NCBI GenBank assembly: GCA_009602725.1
Contig: WELB01000074.1
Span: 261,324-283,963 of the forward strand
Length of the DNA: 22,640 nucleotides
Source: Spirogloea muscicola
Lineage: Eukaryota; Streptophyta; Zygnematophyceae; Spirogloeales; Spirogloeaceae
Reading direction: 5' to 3'
The notes under the pieces were generated by a model. It was not told the origin of the DNA. It did not search any database and saw only the letters and a list, made by a program, of their open reading frames with translations. Below, piece after piece: positions 1-12,749 of this stretch (positions are counted from its first letter, which is position 1; each line of letters begins with the position of its first letter). Position numbers and translations under genes: made by a program.

Positions 1-2
1 TC

Positions 3-1828
3 AAGATGGTGGTCTCCTGCGACTACGGCACTGGTTCCCACGGCGTCTCAGGCATTCGCTCGTACACCGCCAAGACCGATGCTAGTGCGTGCCCCTGTCT
101 TCACCCACCCCGCCAATTGCTTGCTAGCTTGTATACCGTAACTGTTGGCCCTTGCTGTCGCTTGTTCCTCTCATCGCTCCCTGTCCTTACCCTCACCATG
201 TCCACCTTTGCTGTTCCTTCTGCCCTCGAAGCCTCTGTTCAGTCTTGCGTGCACTGAGCTTTCCTCATCCCTCTGCTGGCCCATGAGCGCAGCCGGATAC
301 TACATTGTGCGGCAGATATACTCGCGAGTCATGATTCCGCAGCTCAAGCCGAACGGCTGCACGCTCAGCATGGTCTCCGGCACCACTGCATACCCCAAGA
401 AAGGCCCCGGCCCCAACGGCTACGCCTTTGACGTGCCCGGCCACATCGAACTTCATGCGCCCACTGCCGGTTACTGGCGCCCCACAACGCGGCCGAGCCC
501 TCCTACATGTGCGCCCTGCAACGCCACGGGCGCGCTCTGCGGCGACCCCCGCCTCGTCGGTGGCGATGGCATTGCTTTCTGGTTCCACGGCGAGCGCGAG
601 CGCGACTTTTGCATCGTTTCGGACGCTGCGCTGCACATCAACGCGCACTTCATCGGCAAGCGCTCGGCTGATGGCGCACACGACCTCACTTGGGTCCAAG
701 CCGTCGGCATCCTCTTCGGGCAGCACAAGCTGTACATTGGTGCCCAGCAGGAGGCCGTGTGGGACCCTACTGCCGACCACCTCTTCTTCAGCCTCGACGG
801 CCTGGTAGGGACGAGCTGGCTCCCTCCCTCTCCTTCTTGTCACTCGACCTCGCTCTCTCTTATATCTCTCTCCCTCTCTCCCGCGCTCTCTCTTTCTAAC
901 TCTCTCTCTGTTACCCACACAACCACATACACATTCTTCGCCCCCCTCCACCCTCCTACCCCCCTACCACTCTTCTCTTCCCTCTCTCCGTTTGCTGTCC
1001 ATTTTGAGTTTGTCATGTTCTTGATGGATTCCTCCGCTTGTTATTGCTCTTGTTCTATAGCTACTTGGTCCTTGTTGCTGTGTTGCTTCTTCATTGAGGA
1101 GCCCTCTGACGCGTCTCCAAATCACCTGGGCTGTAATTAGTCTCTAACGGGTCTGCCCGCATGTATATGCAGCCTCTTATGAGAGTTGCGCGCACCGGTG
1201 GGCAGCGCGATTTTGTGTCAGCCGACGGTGGTGTGCGTATCGAGCGTGATGGTGTTCTTAACCATGCCCGCATTGAGATTGAGGGCCTCCTGAGCTTGAC
1301 CCTGGAGGCCAAGCCCATTGCTCGCAAGGACTGGATTGAAGACAGCTGCCTCGTGCATCTTGACCTTGGCTTCGAGTTCAGCCAGTTGTCAGGTACGAAT
1401 GTCCCCCCCTGGTCAACAGCGTCTTTGGCGAGACGCAGTCTTCAAGTGGCCAGCTTGGGAGAAACATTTTCATTGACCGTGATATGCGACATGGAGCGGG
1501 CTTTGACGCTGCTTGCTCCCTGGCTGTTGCAGGCCGTGTTGAGGGCGTGCTCGGGCAGACGTACCAGAAGTCATGGTCACTTGATGACCGCCCCACTGCC
1601 AATCGCAAGACGTACATCCTCCATGAAGTCGACCCATACAGGAGCAGCAGCCTCTTCTCCACCGACTGCAGCGTCAGCACTTTCGAAGCCGCGCCCTACC
1701 TGCAGGACAGTGCCTCAGGCCACTTCCAGATGGCGATGCTCGACGACCAAGAGGAGCCCGCGGACGGCGTCTCCCACTGCTTTCACGATTCCGTCAACGG
1801 CGGCCTCAAGTGCCTGGAGCGGCGTTAA
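3..1828 (+). CDS. Root cap / LEA-related protein, 5'-partial, last 4 exons
   Basis: My model is join(<3..84, 293..804, 1173..1392, 1533..1828): 1110 nt, 370 codons with the stop, all phases consistent. Seen: exon 2 carries the hallmark of plant Root cap (PF06830) proteins, CGDPRLVGGDGIAFWFHG followed by DFCIVSDAALHINAHFIGKR. Exon 3 has HLDLGFEFSQLS and exon 4 has GRVEGVLGQTYQKSW, which abut in homologs; this places intron 1393-1532 (GTACGA...TTGCAG). The protein ends in a Cys-containing tail, GGLKCLERR. Introns are 85-292, 805-1172 and 1393-1532. The start lies left of the window, so any signal peptide is not visible. Known: the family is cysteine-rich, often secreted, expressed in root cap and embryo tissue in land plants, and has no established biochemical function. 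The first junction (84/293) is the least certain; it fits in phase but has no motif support. Confidence 0.8.
812..1000 (+). repeat. CT-rich polypyrimidine tract in an intron
   Basis: About 190 bases that are very largely C and T on the plus strand, with many CTCTCT runs, inside intron 805-1172 of the Root cap-domain gene. It begins about 8 bases after the donor GTAGGG, so it is far from the acceptor at 1171-1172 and is too long to be an ordinary branch-point/polypyrimidine element. It is a simple-sequence expansion. Confidence 0.75.
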
Positions 1829-3811
1829 AGCACATGCCTTTCCGTCACGCCTCATCAACGTCCCCGAAGGGGACCACTGATGAGTCACGGACACCAACTT
1901 ACTGCCAACTCGTAGACGTTACGTTCCGACTTATCTAATTCGAGCGCCATCCCGACTAGGTGTGTGATGCACCAGGCGGCCCTACTTGCTCTTTGTGGTG
2001 CCTTAGTGGCCCTACTTCACATTGTGGTGCCTTTAGTGGCTCCGTGCTAGCGTGCTAGCGAGTGCTAGAGTGTCTTTCAAGTCAACGGATGGTGGCTTGG
2101 TGCCATCTCAGAATCACCCATTGCACAGCCAAATTGGTAGCTAGGAGACCAGCTGCTACTTAGAGCAACTTTTATGGAAGAGGACCGTGCCAGCAGCATC
2201 CTGCTGCAGACGACTTTCCAACATCTTCATCCCGCACGTTCGGTGCTTCATCTTTGTCAGACATGACAGGAATGCATCATACTTAGACTTCAGAGTCACT
2301 TGACTTGGATCCCTACAGACTGAATGTTCATCGTTAGCTGGCCCACAGATCAGGTCCCGCTGTCGTTAGGTGGTGGGGATGCCGCACGCATTGTTCGCCA
2401 GGAGTCGCCATCGTCAGACTTGTGCTCTGGTCTGCTTGCAGCAATATGCCACTTGTGCGGGTACCCTTGGTTGCATCGACCCTTGTTCCTCTCTCTATGG
2501 CTCCTCATCAAATGTGGGAGACTTTCCAGGCCTTGGCACGCGGGCACCCTAGATGCAGCTGTCATTGCCATCTCTCCTCCCCACGTCTGTGGCGCTCTTG
2601 TGACCTGCGTGTCTATCGCTGAGGTCCATGGGGATGGGAGCGGTATTAGTACATAGAAGTGGCAGAAAAAGCGGCGCAAGAGTTGCCCGCCTCAGTGGCT
2701 GCACGGTTCGGAGGGTGCAGTACCTGAGCACCTGAGCCACGATTCCCTTCTTCGCGCACCAAATTTGACATAAGCCGCGCCTTGAATCTGCATATGTGCT
2801 TCCTCAGCAGCACGTGGCTCTGGACGAAGTTACGCTGCCAGCCCAGCAGCTGCCAACACAAAGTTGGAGCACACCTGGAGGCTCCGGTGTCCCCCCCCCC
2901 ATCTTGCGCCGTCTTGTGTCAGCCTGTTTGCAGCGAGCTCAGGCTCATGCTTTGCACAAGAAGGCTGGGACGAGCTCTAGTTGGTAGCAGATTTCTTGTC
3001 ATTTGCCGTATGTGTTGGGACAAAGATTAGCACCTCTACTTGCTGGTCTGTTGTTACTGAGCGGGTCGGCTTAGCAGCCGGCGATGTACATCTGTGGATG
3101 TTGCTTCATGTTGCTTCAAGTTGGCCACTTATGCCCTCCATCACTTGATACACGTACACCCTCCATCACCTCCACATTGAGCTGCTCGTTATCATTCTTT
3201 GTGGCTACTGCGCTTGGAAATGTAATCCATATGATGTTTACTGCAGCCTTTCCTTTGCACCGGCCTACTCTGCTGCTCCAACACTCGTCACACGTTCGTC
3301 CTGGGCAGGACACTGATAGCAAATGCATCCCCGCCTGGCCTCCTCACTGCTCACTGCTGAGAGGTTTAGTGCTTATCAGTGCTGGAGACCTCTCTTTCAA
3401 GGGGGAAGATGGCTGCATTGGCCAGCCCAGAGTAGCGGGCAGAGTTGGGCGAGCAGCTGTGGGCTCAGCAGAGCGCGCTTTACCCTTACTCTGTGACCAG
3501 GTAATGCCAGTGCTGCAGCCGAAGCTGTCCTATAGTACCCTCTGCCTCCATTTGCACAACTCACACACCTTGATGTATTCCATTGCAAGGTCCCAAACGT
3601 AGCAGGCAGTAGAGATCCAGTGATACGTCAAAGTGCTTGCAATCGAGACGCTAAAGTGATCATGAAGTTTCCTGATGGAAGTTAAGTGGGCAGATGTCCC
3701 GCATCAGCATCCCCCGAGGAAAATGCATCGTCTAGTCAACATCGTCCTGACGGCTCTCTTGGCACTTCAAATGCCAGGAGCAAAGAATGTGTTCTAAGAG
3801 CTGAAAGTAGA
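1829..3811. other. Convergent intergenic / 3' UTR interval, no gene recognised
   Basis: The interval separates the 3' ends of the Root cap-domain gene (+) and the aspartate aminotransferase gene (-). I looked for exons on both strands and found no family motif. The longest open frame (3084-3602, +) has composition typical of chance. The interval holds a 30-bp imperfect direct repeat (1978-2037), a GTGCTAGC/GTGCTAG cluster near 2043-2068 and a run of ten C at 2891-2900. Parts must be 3' UTR of the two genes, but I see no clear polyadenylation signal that marks their limits. Confidence 0.6.
1978..2037 (+). repeat. Two-unit 30-bp imperfect tandem repeat
   Basis: Units 1978-2007 and 2008-2037 both read GGCCCTACTT, then a variable middle, then TTGTGGTGCC and TTAGT. 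It lies about 150 bases after the stop of the Root cap-domain gene, probably in its 3' UTR. Small and possibly incidental. Confidence 0.7.
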
Positions 3812-7527
<3,716 letters not shown>

Positions 7528-7607
7528 AGGATCCGCCGCTGCCGGTGGACGGGCGAACGGCGGCAGCGGCGGCGGCGGAGATCGCGGCGGCGATCGCGAC
7601 GGCGGCA

Positions 7608-7643
<36 letters not shown>

Positions 7644-8256
7644 GGATGGCAATGACGGCGGCGGCGTGGAGCTCTTCCCGGGGGTTTGCTTCCCGCAGTG
7701 GCGGCGCTGCCCCGGCGCCGCCACGTGGCGCTTGGTGGGGCTCCTCTGTTGAAGAATTATTGAAGAGCCGCAGACTAGCGCGGTCAGGCGCGCCCGAGTG
7801 AGGGGGCGCCGTTGGTGAGATGAGTCGGAGAAGGGCCGCTTTCGCCTTTCGTGACGGGCGCCGGCGGCGGAATCTGCAGCAGCTCTTGGGCTGCTTTCCC
7901 GCTTAATCATGTGTTTCAGCCCTTTTCGGCAACCTTGTCAAGGAAATCTCGGGCTGGCTTTTCGGGCTGGCATCTGGCTGCTTCAGACCTTGTCCATCTT
8001 CTTTGGGCTGGCTTCGCAGAGGTGATACAGATGTATCACCTCATACATCAGACACCACCAGCGCCACAGCCAGAGTATCTTGATGGCCATCTCCCTTTAT
8101 CCTTCCTCGGCGACGCGCGATGGGCTTTCGCAGCGAGAAGAAAAGCGCGGCCAAATGGACTGGTGGCTGTGAGAAGAAGTGGCTCTCCCATTGAGGATAG
8201 GAGCTCTTCATACAGGCTGGCTAGCTAAGGTGTGGATATGTCCGAGAGCGCCCGCT
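7528..8256. other. GC-rich intergenic region between divergent aminotransferase and tRNA-Asp genes
   Basis: It holds the trinucleotide tract (7549-7645) and presumably the aminotransferase promoter. From about 7920 to 8010 there are several copies of GGGCTGGC, including 7986-8020, where CTTGTCCATCTTCTTTGGGC resembles the repeat block found at 17996 onward. No coding sequence recognised. The long minus-strand open frame across this stretch is low-complexity arginine/proline sequence. Confidence 0.55.
7549..7645 (+). repeat. GGC/GCC trinucleotide tract at the 5' end of the aminotransferase gene
   Basis: A pure CGG/GGC run of about ten units at 7609-7639 sits inside a longer interrupted tract rich in GGCGGC and GGCAGC. 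On the sense strand of the aminotransferase gene this is a (GCC)n tract, about 20 to 120 bases 5' of the predicted ATG at 7527, so it lies in the 5' UTR or core promoter. It generates long Arg-, Gly- or Ala-rich open frames on both strands; I treat these as artefacts. Confidence 0.85.
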
Positions 8257-8328
8257 GTCGCTGTAGTATAACGGTCAGTATCCACGCCTGTCACGCGTGA
8301 GATCCGGGTTCGATTCCCGGCAGCGGCG
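8257..8328 (+). tRNA. tRNA-Asp(GUC)
   Basis: A 72-nt cloverleaf. The acceptor stem pairs GTCGCTG with CAGCGGC (one G-U pair) and the discriminator is G. The D arm contains TAGTATAACGGTCAGTA, as in plant tRNA-Asp. The anticodon stem CACGC/GCGTG encloses loop CTGTCAC with anticodon GTC at 8290-8292. The T arm is CCGGG-TTCGATT-CCCGG, with a canonical B box. There is no intron. No T-run terminator follows directly; the first run of four or more T is at 8404-8408, 75 bases downstream, which is unusual for a Pol III tRNA gene. Confidence 0.96.
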
Positions 8329-8403
8329 ATGAATTCGCCGCCTCTCACCCCGGGGAGGATGACCCCTCCCGCTGAAGCGAGAACTAGCTCCCGGACAAAT
8401 GGG

Positions 8404-8408
8404 TTTTT
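8404..8408 (+). terminator. Candidate Pol III terminator for tRNA-Asp
   Basis: T5, the first run of at least four T after the tRNA. The 75-base trailer between tRNA and T5 can form short GC-rich stems, for example GGAGG with CCTCC around 8353-8368. Inference only. Confidence 0.4.
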
Positions 8409-8410
8409 GT

Positions 8411-8500
8411 CAGTGGGCCTTGTCCCTCGCCCGCTTTCGGCAGTGGGCCTTGTTACTCGCTCGCTTTTGTCAGTGGGCCTTGTCCCTCGCCACCCTTCTG
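8411..8500 (+). repeat. Three-unit tandem repeat, exact 30-bp period
   Basis: Units 8411-8440, 8441-8470 and 8471-8500 each start CAGTGGGCCTTGT, followed by CCCTCGC or TACTCGC and a diverged tail. The copies are not separated by spacers, so this is not a CRISPR-like array. One frame reads as a degenerate SVGLVPR peptide repeat, but I see no gene context for it. Confidence 0.9.
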
Positions 8501-8556
8501 AAAAGACCTAACTTTTTCTATTTAGCCCTCGCCCCCTTCGAAAGAAAAATTTCGTG

Positions 8557-8589
8557 TATTCAACAAGAAGAGCTGCTTCTTGTTGAATA
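8557..8589 (+). repeat. Perfect 14-bp inverted repeat (hairpin)
   Basis: TATTCAACAAGAAG (8557-8570) is the exact reverse complement of CTTCTTGTTGAATA (8576-8589), with a 5-base loop AGCTG. A smaller hairpin, CGAAA/TTTCG (8539-8554), precedes it. It lies between the tandem repeat and a copy of the dispersed hairpin block. Confidence 0.9.
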
Positions 8590-8695
8590 TGTTTCTCTTT
8601 CATTGAACACCTCTTCGTGTCCCTGGCCCTTCGGACTTTGTCAATTCTTTATTACTGGGCTGGCCTCTCCCAGCCACCGCCCTCTCTTGGAAGCG
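8584..8695 (+). repeat. Dispersed hairpin block, copy 1
   Basis: It starts at TGAATATG and ends near TTGGAAGCG. The core GGGCTGGCCTCTCCCAGCC forms a stem GGCTGG/CCAGCC. Related cores lie at 12853-12944, 17921-18050 and 19450-19541, all on the plus strand. The order of landmarks (TGAATAT..., GGGCTGGCC...CAGCCACC, ...GGAAGCG) is kept, and copies 1 and 3 are followed by GATATAA. This looks like part of a repeat family, perhaps the end region of an LTR-type element. Confidence 0.5.
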
Positions 8696-8862
8696 TCTTT
8701 CTTCTATTCGTACTAGCCAATTGCGAAGGTGGATTGGATCTTATGCTCTCCACCTTTCTCTCTTCTCTTCTCTCCACCTTTTCAAAGTTTGTCCATTGTT
8801 GATATAAGGCCGGAAGATGCTATGTCAGAACAGAACAGGTGGAGAATGGACCACTCAGTAGC

Positions 8863-8870
8863 TATATAAG
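8863..8870 (+). promoter_or_regulatory. TATA-like element
   Basis: TATATAAG in a stretch of mixed repeats, downstream of the hairpin block and of a GATATAAGG at about 8801. It may be a fossil promoter of a mobile element. No gene with a credible start follows it. Confidence 0.3.
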
Positions 8871-9009
8871 GACTGGCCTGCTCACAGCCAGCACACTGAA
8901 GGACGTCACTGCTCGGTGCTTCTTCTTCTTGCTACTTTGCAGAGCGGCAATTTTGTGCTTTCTGGCCCCTCGAATTTCTTACCTCCTCACCTGCCTGATC
9001 GGAGTAAAT

Positions 9010-9306
9010 CAATGTGAGTGCAGCTTCCGCGCGGAGGGCGGAGACCTTGTTACCCACATGCTGCAGTTTCCCACAGGCCCTGAGGTGGTGGGTTTTCATC
9101 AATTCCTACGGGACGCCCTGGCGGACCTAATGCGCGACCCCAGCTACCGCGCCATTGTGGAAGTGAGCAATATATTGCCCATCACTACAGATTCTCAGGG
9201 ACGCCATGACCGTCGCACCCTGGACATTGTGGGTGTACAACCTGGCGAAGGCTCACGAGCCTTGCTTGATGTGGTTGTGACGGAAGCGTACAAGAGTACA
9301 GCATAG
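9010..9306 (+). pseudogene. Fragment resembling the C-terminal region of a LINE-type reverse transcriptase protein
   Basis: The open frame reads CECSFRAEGGDLVTHMLQ, then FHQFLRDALADLM, then VEV...RRTLDIVGVQPGEG and ALLDVVVTEAY before a stop at 9304-9306. The layout of a Cys-x-Cys/His pair, an H-x3-RD-LA-L helix and an R-LD-V...LLDV-VT strand resembles the zinc-knuckle and nuclease-like tail found after the RT domain in many algal non-LTR elements. No RT catalytic domain is present upstream, and no credible start codon exists except an internal ATG at 9058. The open frame runs back to 8839, but that part crosses a TATA-like site and is probably not coding. The family assignment is inference from pattern and could be wrong. 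Confidence 0.35.
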
Positions 9307-9465
9307 ACTCACATCGCTGGCCTCGCAGTGGGAGATGCAGAGCAGAGAAAGCTCCTACACTACTCTTCACTACTCCCGCAGTGCCTCCAATCAGCCGCAA
9401 TCGACACATTCGGCTGCTTGGATCCTCGCTTCCATGCCCTTGCGGTGCTCATTAAAATGAATGGG

Positions 9466-9693
9466 TGGCCAAGACAAGCCAATACTCCATTCCTGAAATG
9501 TTCAGGCAAAACCCAGTGCAAGACGTGGGGCTTCATGGAACAAAGCCCTACGTTAAGGTGGCTAAGGTAACAGTGAGACGTCTGTACTCACAGTTGAGCA
9601 CAGGCAAATCCTGACAGGTTCTTAGGGAGCTGGAGCACCACCACGGAACCAGAGTGTGTGCTAACTGTTACACTACTGGAGAAGTTGGTATCT
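9466..9693 (-). other. 3' flank of neprosin copy A, with a private insertion of about 80 bases
   Basis: Homologous to the 3' flanks of copies B (about 14275-14419) and C (about 20870-21015), seen in TTCAGGCA, GGTGGCTAAGG and GTGTGTGCTAAC. Copy A alone has about 80 extra bases (9566-9648) between GGTGGCTAAGG and AGAGTGTGTG; its first part, AACAGTGAG...CTCACAGTT, is a near-perfect inverted repeat. A minus-strand TGTAA (9668-9672) lies about 25 bases after the stop and is conserved in B and C, so it may be the polyadenylation signal. Confidence 0.5.
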
Positions 9694-11841
9694 CTATGGG
9701 CAAATGGAGCTGTGTCCAATGCCGCCAAAGTAGAAGTAAGACTCCCAGTTGCCAGGGTTCGAGCCCACCGAAATGCTATAACAGTTGCTGTTGGTGACAA
9801 TGCTTGCCAGCTGGTTGTTGGTGTTGTGAAGCGTTTTCTGAGGAGTCACGTACTGCAAGTTGCGAACATAGGCAGCGTACTTGTAACCCTTTTGATGCAT
9901 ACCATCCTGATTTCATGTAAGTACCGGTGTGCCTGCCATTTTGCTCAGCGTTCACAATCTCGCCACCCCATTGTACAGTGATTGCATGGCTGTTTAGGTG
10001 GTTGAAGAGCCAGTACGGCCAATAACCCACCCACCGGCCCTGGTACTGAAGCCACCAGTGCTTGCTACCAGGGTCCTGCACGTCGAAATGACTCACTTCA
10101 ATCAAACTGAAGCCTTCCATGGGGCAGCCCTTTCAGAAGTCTGAAGTTGGCCGCGATGCAACGCAGACCACTTGTAGAAAGCCTAGAGGCCCAAAGCTAC
10201 CCAACTTCAGCGGCAAGACATGGGACATTGGTTCGTACCTTGAAGACTGCTACAGTGTACTCGTACTGGGTACCTCCCCAGCTCGACACAGGTGATAATT
10301 TGCCACCAAGATACACGGCGTTGTTTGTCTGGATGAAGCTGCTGCAGTCCAGGTTGTAGCAGCCAGTGGTCTTGTAGGCATCCCTCTGCGCACGCATTGC
10401 AGCAGAAGTAAGCTCTCAGCTATGTAGAGAAACTCACTCTGCAGCCCACAATCACAGCATAAGTGCATTCCTGCAGTTGCCGTGCATACAAATTTGTGAA
10501 CTCATCTGACATCACTAAGCTGGTGGCTGCTCTTTGGTAGTTTCTGTGGGAGGTAAAAAGGGCAGAGCATTGGAGGACTTACAGTCCAAAAAATGAAGAG
10601 ACGAGATTGTGATGTTGTTTTTAGGGTAGAGCTGCAATGATCCAAGAGAGAGCAGTGTCATCAAGTACTGGCGCCCGTGTCGGTTTCACGCACATTTCTC
10701 AAGCCAAAGACACAGACAGATTCAGGACAGTGAGTGTCGTCTGCAAAGGAGACAGGACGGACCTGATGTCCAACTTCAATGGTGTTCAGGTCTCCGGCAC
10801 CGTATGACCCGGCAACAAGCCAGGTCTGTGTCAAGCTGAACTCGTCACCATATTGGACAAGGATTCCAGATGTTGTAAGTGGCCTTGGAGCCGTATATGG
10901 GAGTTTGGCCAGACCTGGGGTACTGTGTGATTGCATACTGCTCATCATGAACAGAGCACAGGGTCCTATGTCAGAGAGTAGCAACGCATACTTGAGCATT
11001 TCCATGTCCTTTACTTTGTGTAGATACCCAATTGAGTTGTATCACGCCCTCAACGTGTCAGGTCACTCAAACCTAACACCGGAAACTCACAAGCGTTATG
11101 GAATGAAAGTACACTGACCTCATGGCCGGCAACGGAAGGTTTCTCCACGACATTTTTGTTGGTTTTGACGCTTCCATCGCCAGCATCCATGTCCTCAGCA
11201 GTCAGGTTGTGACGTTTCGGCACAAATTGGCCCGAACTGCCAGCCTGAGACTCCGGTGCTGATTGTGAGGCGCCTGGATGCTTGGCCATATATTGTGCCA
11301 ATGAACCTGCTCGCATCATCTCCTCGACTGCAGATGAATACCATACAAATCCTTTCAGGTCCACGACAGATCAGAAGGGGCCTCAGCATGGATTCACAGA
11401 CATGCTTTGGAGGACTGGCCTTGCCACACACTTGAGGGACTGTTATGAGGCCCATCATCAATAGCTTGTCTTCGATAGTATGCCTTACGCGTGATTCGGC
11501 GCACAGGGACAGTGCCAGCTGGACAGATGCCCCAGCTTTGTAGTGTATGGTTGGCTTTTGGACTCGTCTTGAGGAGATTGGACACGGTGGGGCCTTGCAT
11601 CTGCACCACGACCATGCAATCACTATGTATGAGGGATTTTCTGTGTCATCCCAATAGCAGGAGAGAGTGGCCTTGGTCAATAGGGGCCTCAGGGTTACAC
11701 AGTTGCAACTGTGACAACTTTTTCTTGAATAAGGGAGGGGCAACGTCGACGTACTTGGACCTGATGTCCCTTTGCATGTGCAGTCTGCATGCTCATCTGG
11801 TCTTCGACCTTCACGCAGTCGACCGTGTCTCCATCCTTCGT
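9694..11841 (-). pseudogene. Neprosin-family peptidase copy A, 5'-truncated and frameshifted
   Basis: Exons 3 to 9 of the gene seen complete in copy B are recognisable at 11755..11841, 11432..11600, 11119..11327, 10763..10937, 10583..10631, 10239..10385 and 9694..10075, with the same splice sites. Exons 1 and 2 (signal peptide and start of the activation peptide) are missing: homology to copy B stops near 11980, inside intron 2, where the methyltransferase-fossil block begins. Exon 6 is 175 nt against 177, exon 7 is 49 against 54 and exon 9 is 382 against 381, so three exons are out of frame. Exons 3, 4, 5 and 8 stay open. The coding remnant still shows DCVKVEDQMSMQTAHAKGHQ, GICPAGTVPVRR, WLVAGSYGAGDLNTIEVGHQ, TGCYNLDCSSF and VQWGGEIVN. 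It cannot make a secreted full-length enzyme. Confidence 0.9.
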
Positions 11842-11996
11842 CTGAAAGTGGATGCCAGGATTGTCAGGGGCACATTTCGGGAGTTGAAAGAATGTGCATG
11901 GCAACACATATTGTGAGCGCTGGAAGAGGCCAGCAGGGCTCCTTGGTTGAGATAGCTCGACCTGTGAGACAGACAGTGCGCGTGAAAATGAAGAAT
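11842..11996 (-). other. Remaining part of intron 2 of neprosin copy A and junction
   Basis: About 140 bases match intron 2 of copy B (from 16579). The match ends near 11980 and is followed by GTGAAAATGAAGAATTTGG, which leads into the fossil block. GAAGAATTTGGA also occurs at 17881-17892 and, with one change, at 18586-18596. Confidence 0.6.
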
Positions 11997-12021
11997 TTGG
12001 AATTACTTTCAAGAGTGGTCT

Positions 12022-12664
12022 TTGACTTCGGACGGCATAGTTTTAGTGGAGGTTATTGTTGGCACGGCCAACGGGCTCAAAGCTGCGATGCAGAGCCACG
12101 TAAAAGTAGCCCGATACTTTATATCGATGATGATACAGAAGCTCGCGAGGGTGCGCAACATTCCGTCGATATCCTGCTCAAGCAGTACCCCACTCTCGTC
12201 AAACCTTCTACTTTTACGCAGTGGGGCACGGTGCTCCAGCAGGACGTTTGGGAAGCAGCACATCCTAAATCCTCACGCAGACTACCACCAGTGGACCTTG
12301 TTGTGGCCGTTTCCCTTGTCAGGGTTTCAGTCCTAAGGGGTATGGTAGAGGATCCAGCCATCACGACACCGCGCTACTCAAGCCATTTATGAAAGTGATG
12401 CACGCGGTGCGTGCAAAGCAGACAAGGCCAGTGGGGTACATCATCGAGAATGTGGAACATCGAGAAACTCATCCCAAAGCCAGCTTTGACATCAATATAG
12501 TATGCGACATCGCGGGACCTTATACCAAGCTCGATGCAGCATACCTTGGTACTTTAGCGGACTGCAACAGGGTTCACTGGACAATTTTGGCCCCTCCCAA
12601 TATGCTGCAGCTCTGTATCGATCGTCAGCAGCGCCCTTCAAATCTATCTGCCAATATGGCCTAG
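12022..12664 (+). pseudogene. C5-cytosine DNA methyltransferase-like remnant (copy 1)
   Basis: Matches the methyltransferase-like region of the second block nearly base for base. Recognisable are the SAM-binding region at the start, IENVEHRETHPKASFDIN (motif VI, ENV) and the LDAAYLGTLA...VHWTILAPP region typical of retroelement-borne methyltransferases. The reading frame is broken in a few places. Treated as a fossil part of the surrounding element. Confidence 0.6.
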
Positions 12665-12749
12665 GATCCTGGTCGCGAGGTCGATGCCGTCGGTATTCAC
12701 ATGACCGTGTATGTCAGCTGCGACCACCGGTGTGAATCCCGCCGAGCTG

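Larger units (their letters stand above)
8839..9465 (+). other. Repeat and mobile-element remnant DNA before the neprosin array
   Basis: Contains the TATA-like element, the reverse transcriptase-tail-like fragment and about 160 bases after it in which I recognise nothing. In copies B and C the corresponding place (downstream of the neprosin gene) carries a different sequence, so the homologous flank ends near 9466. Confidence 0.5.

Noticed and set aside
145-292. Extension of the Root cap-domain exon to an ATG at 145
   Set aside because: The segment 85-292 is C/T-rich and Leu/Ser-rich with intron-like ends (GTGCGT at 85, AG at 291-292), and removing it joins two frames in phase. The gene clearly continues left of 85.
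1393-1532. Reading 1393-1532 of the Root cap-domain gene as coding
   Set aside because: It needs a frame change near 1393 and inserts about 45 residues between two motifs that are adjacent in homologs; a GT-AG intron explains it fully.
3084-3602. 172-codon plus-strand open frame in the convergent interval
   Set aside because: No family motif, composition typical of chance, and it overlaps the likely 3' UTR of the aminotransferase gene.
8411-8500. Short array of 30-bp repeats considered as CRISPR
   Set aside because: No spacers, units abut directly and are imperfect, and the window is clearly eukaryotic.
8839-9009. N-terminal part of the open frame ending at 9306
   Set aside because: It spans a TATA-like element and hydrophobic junk before any recognisable motif; a transcript starting after the TATA would not include its ATG.
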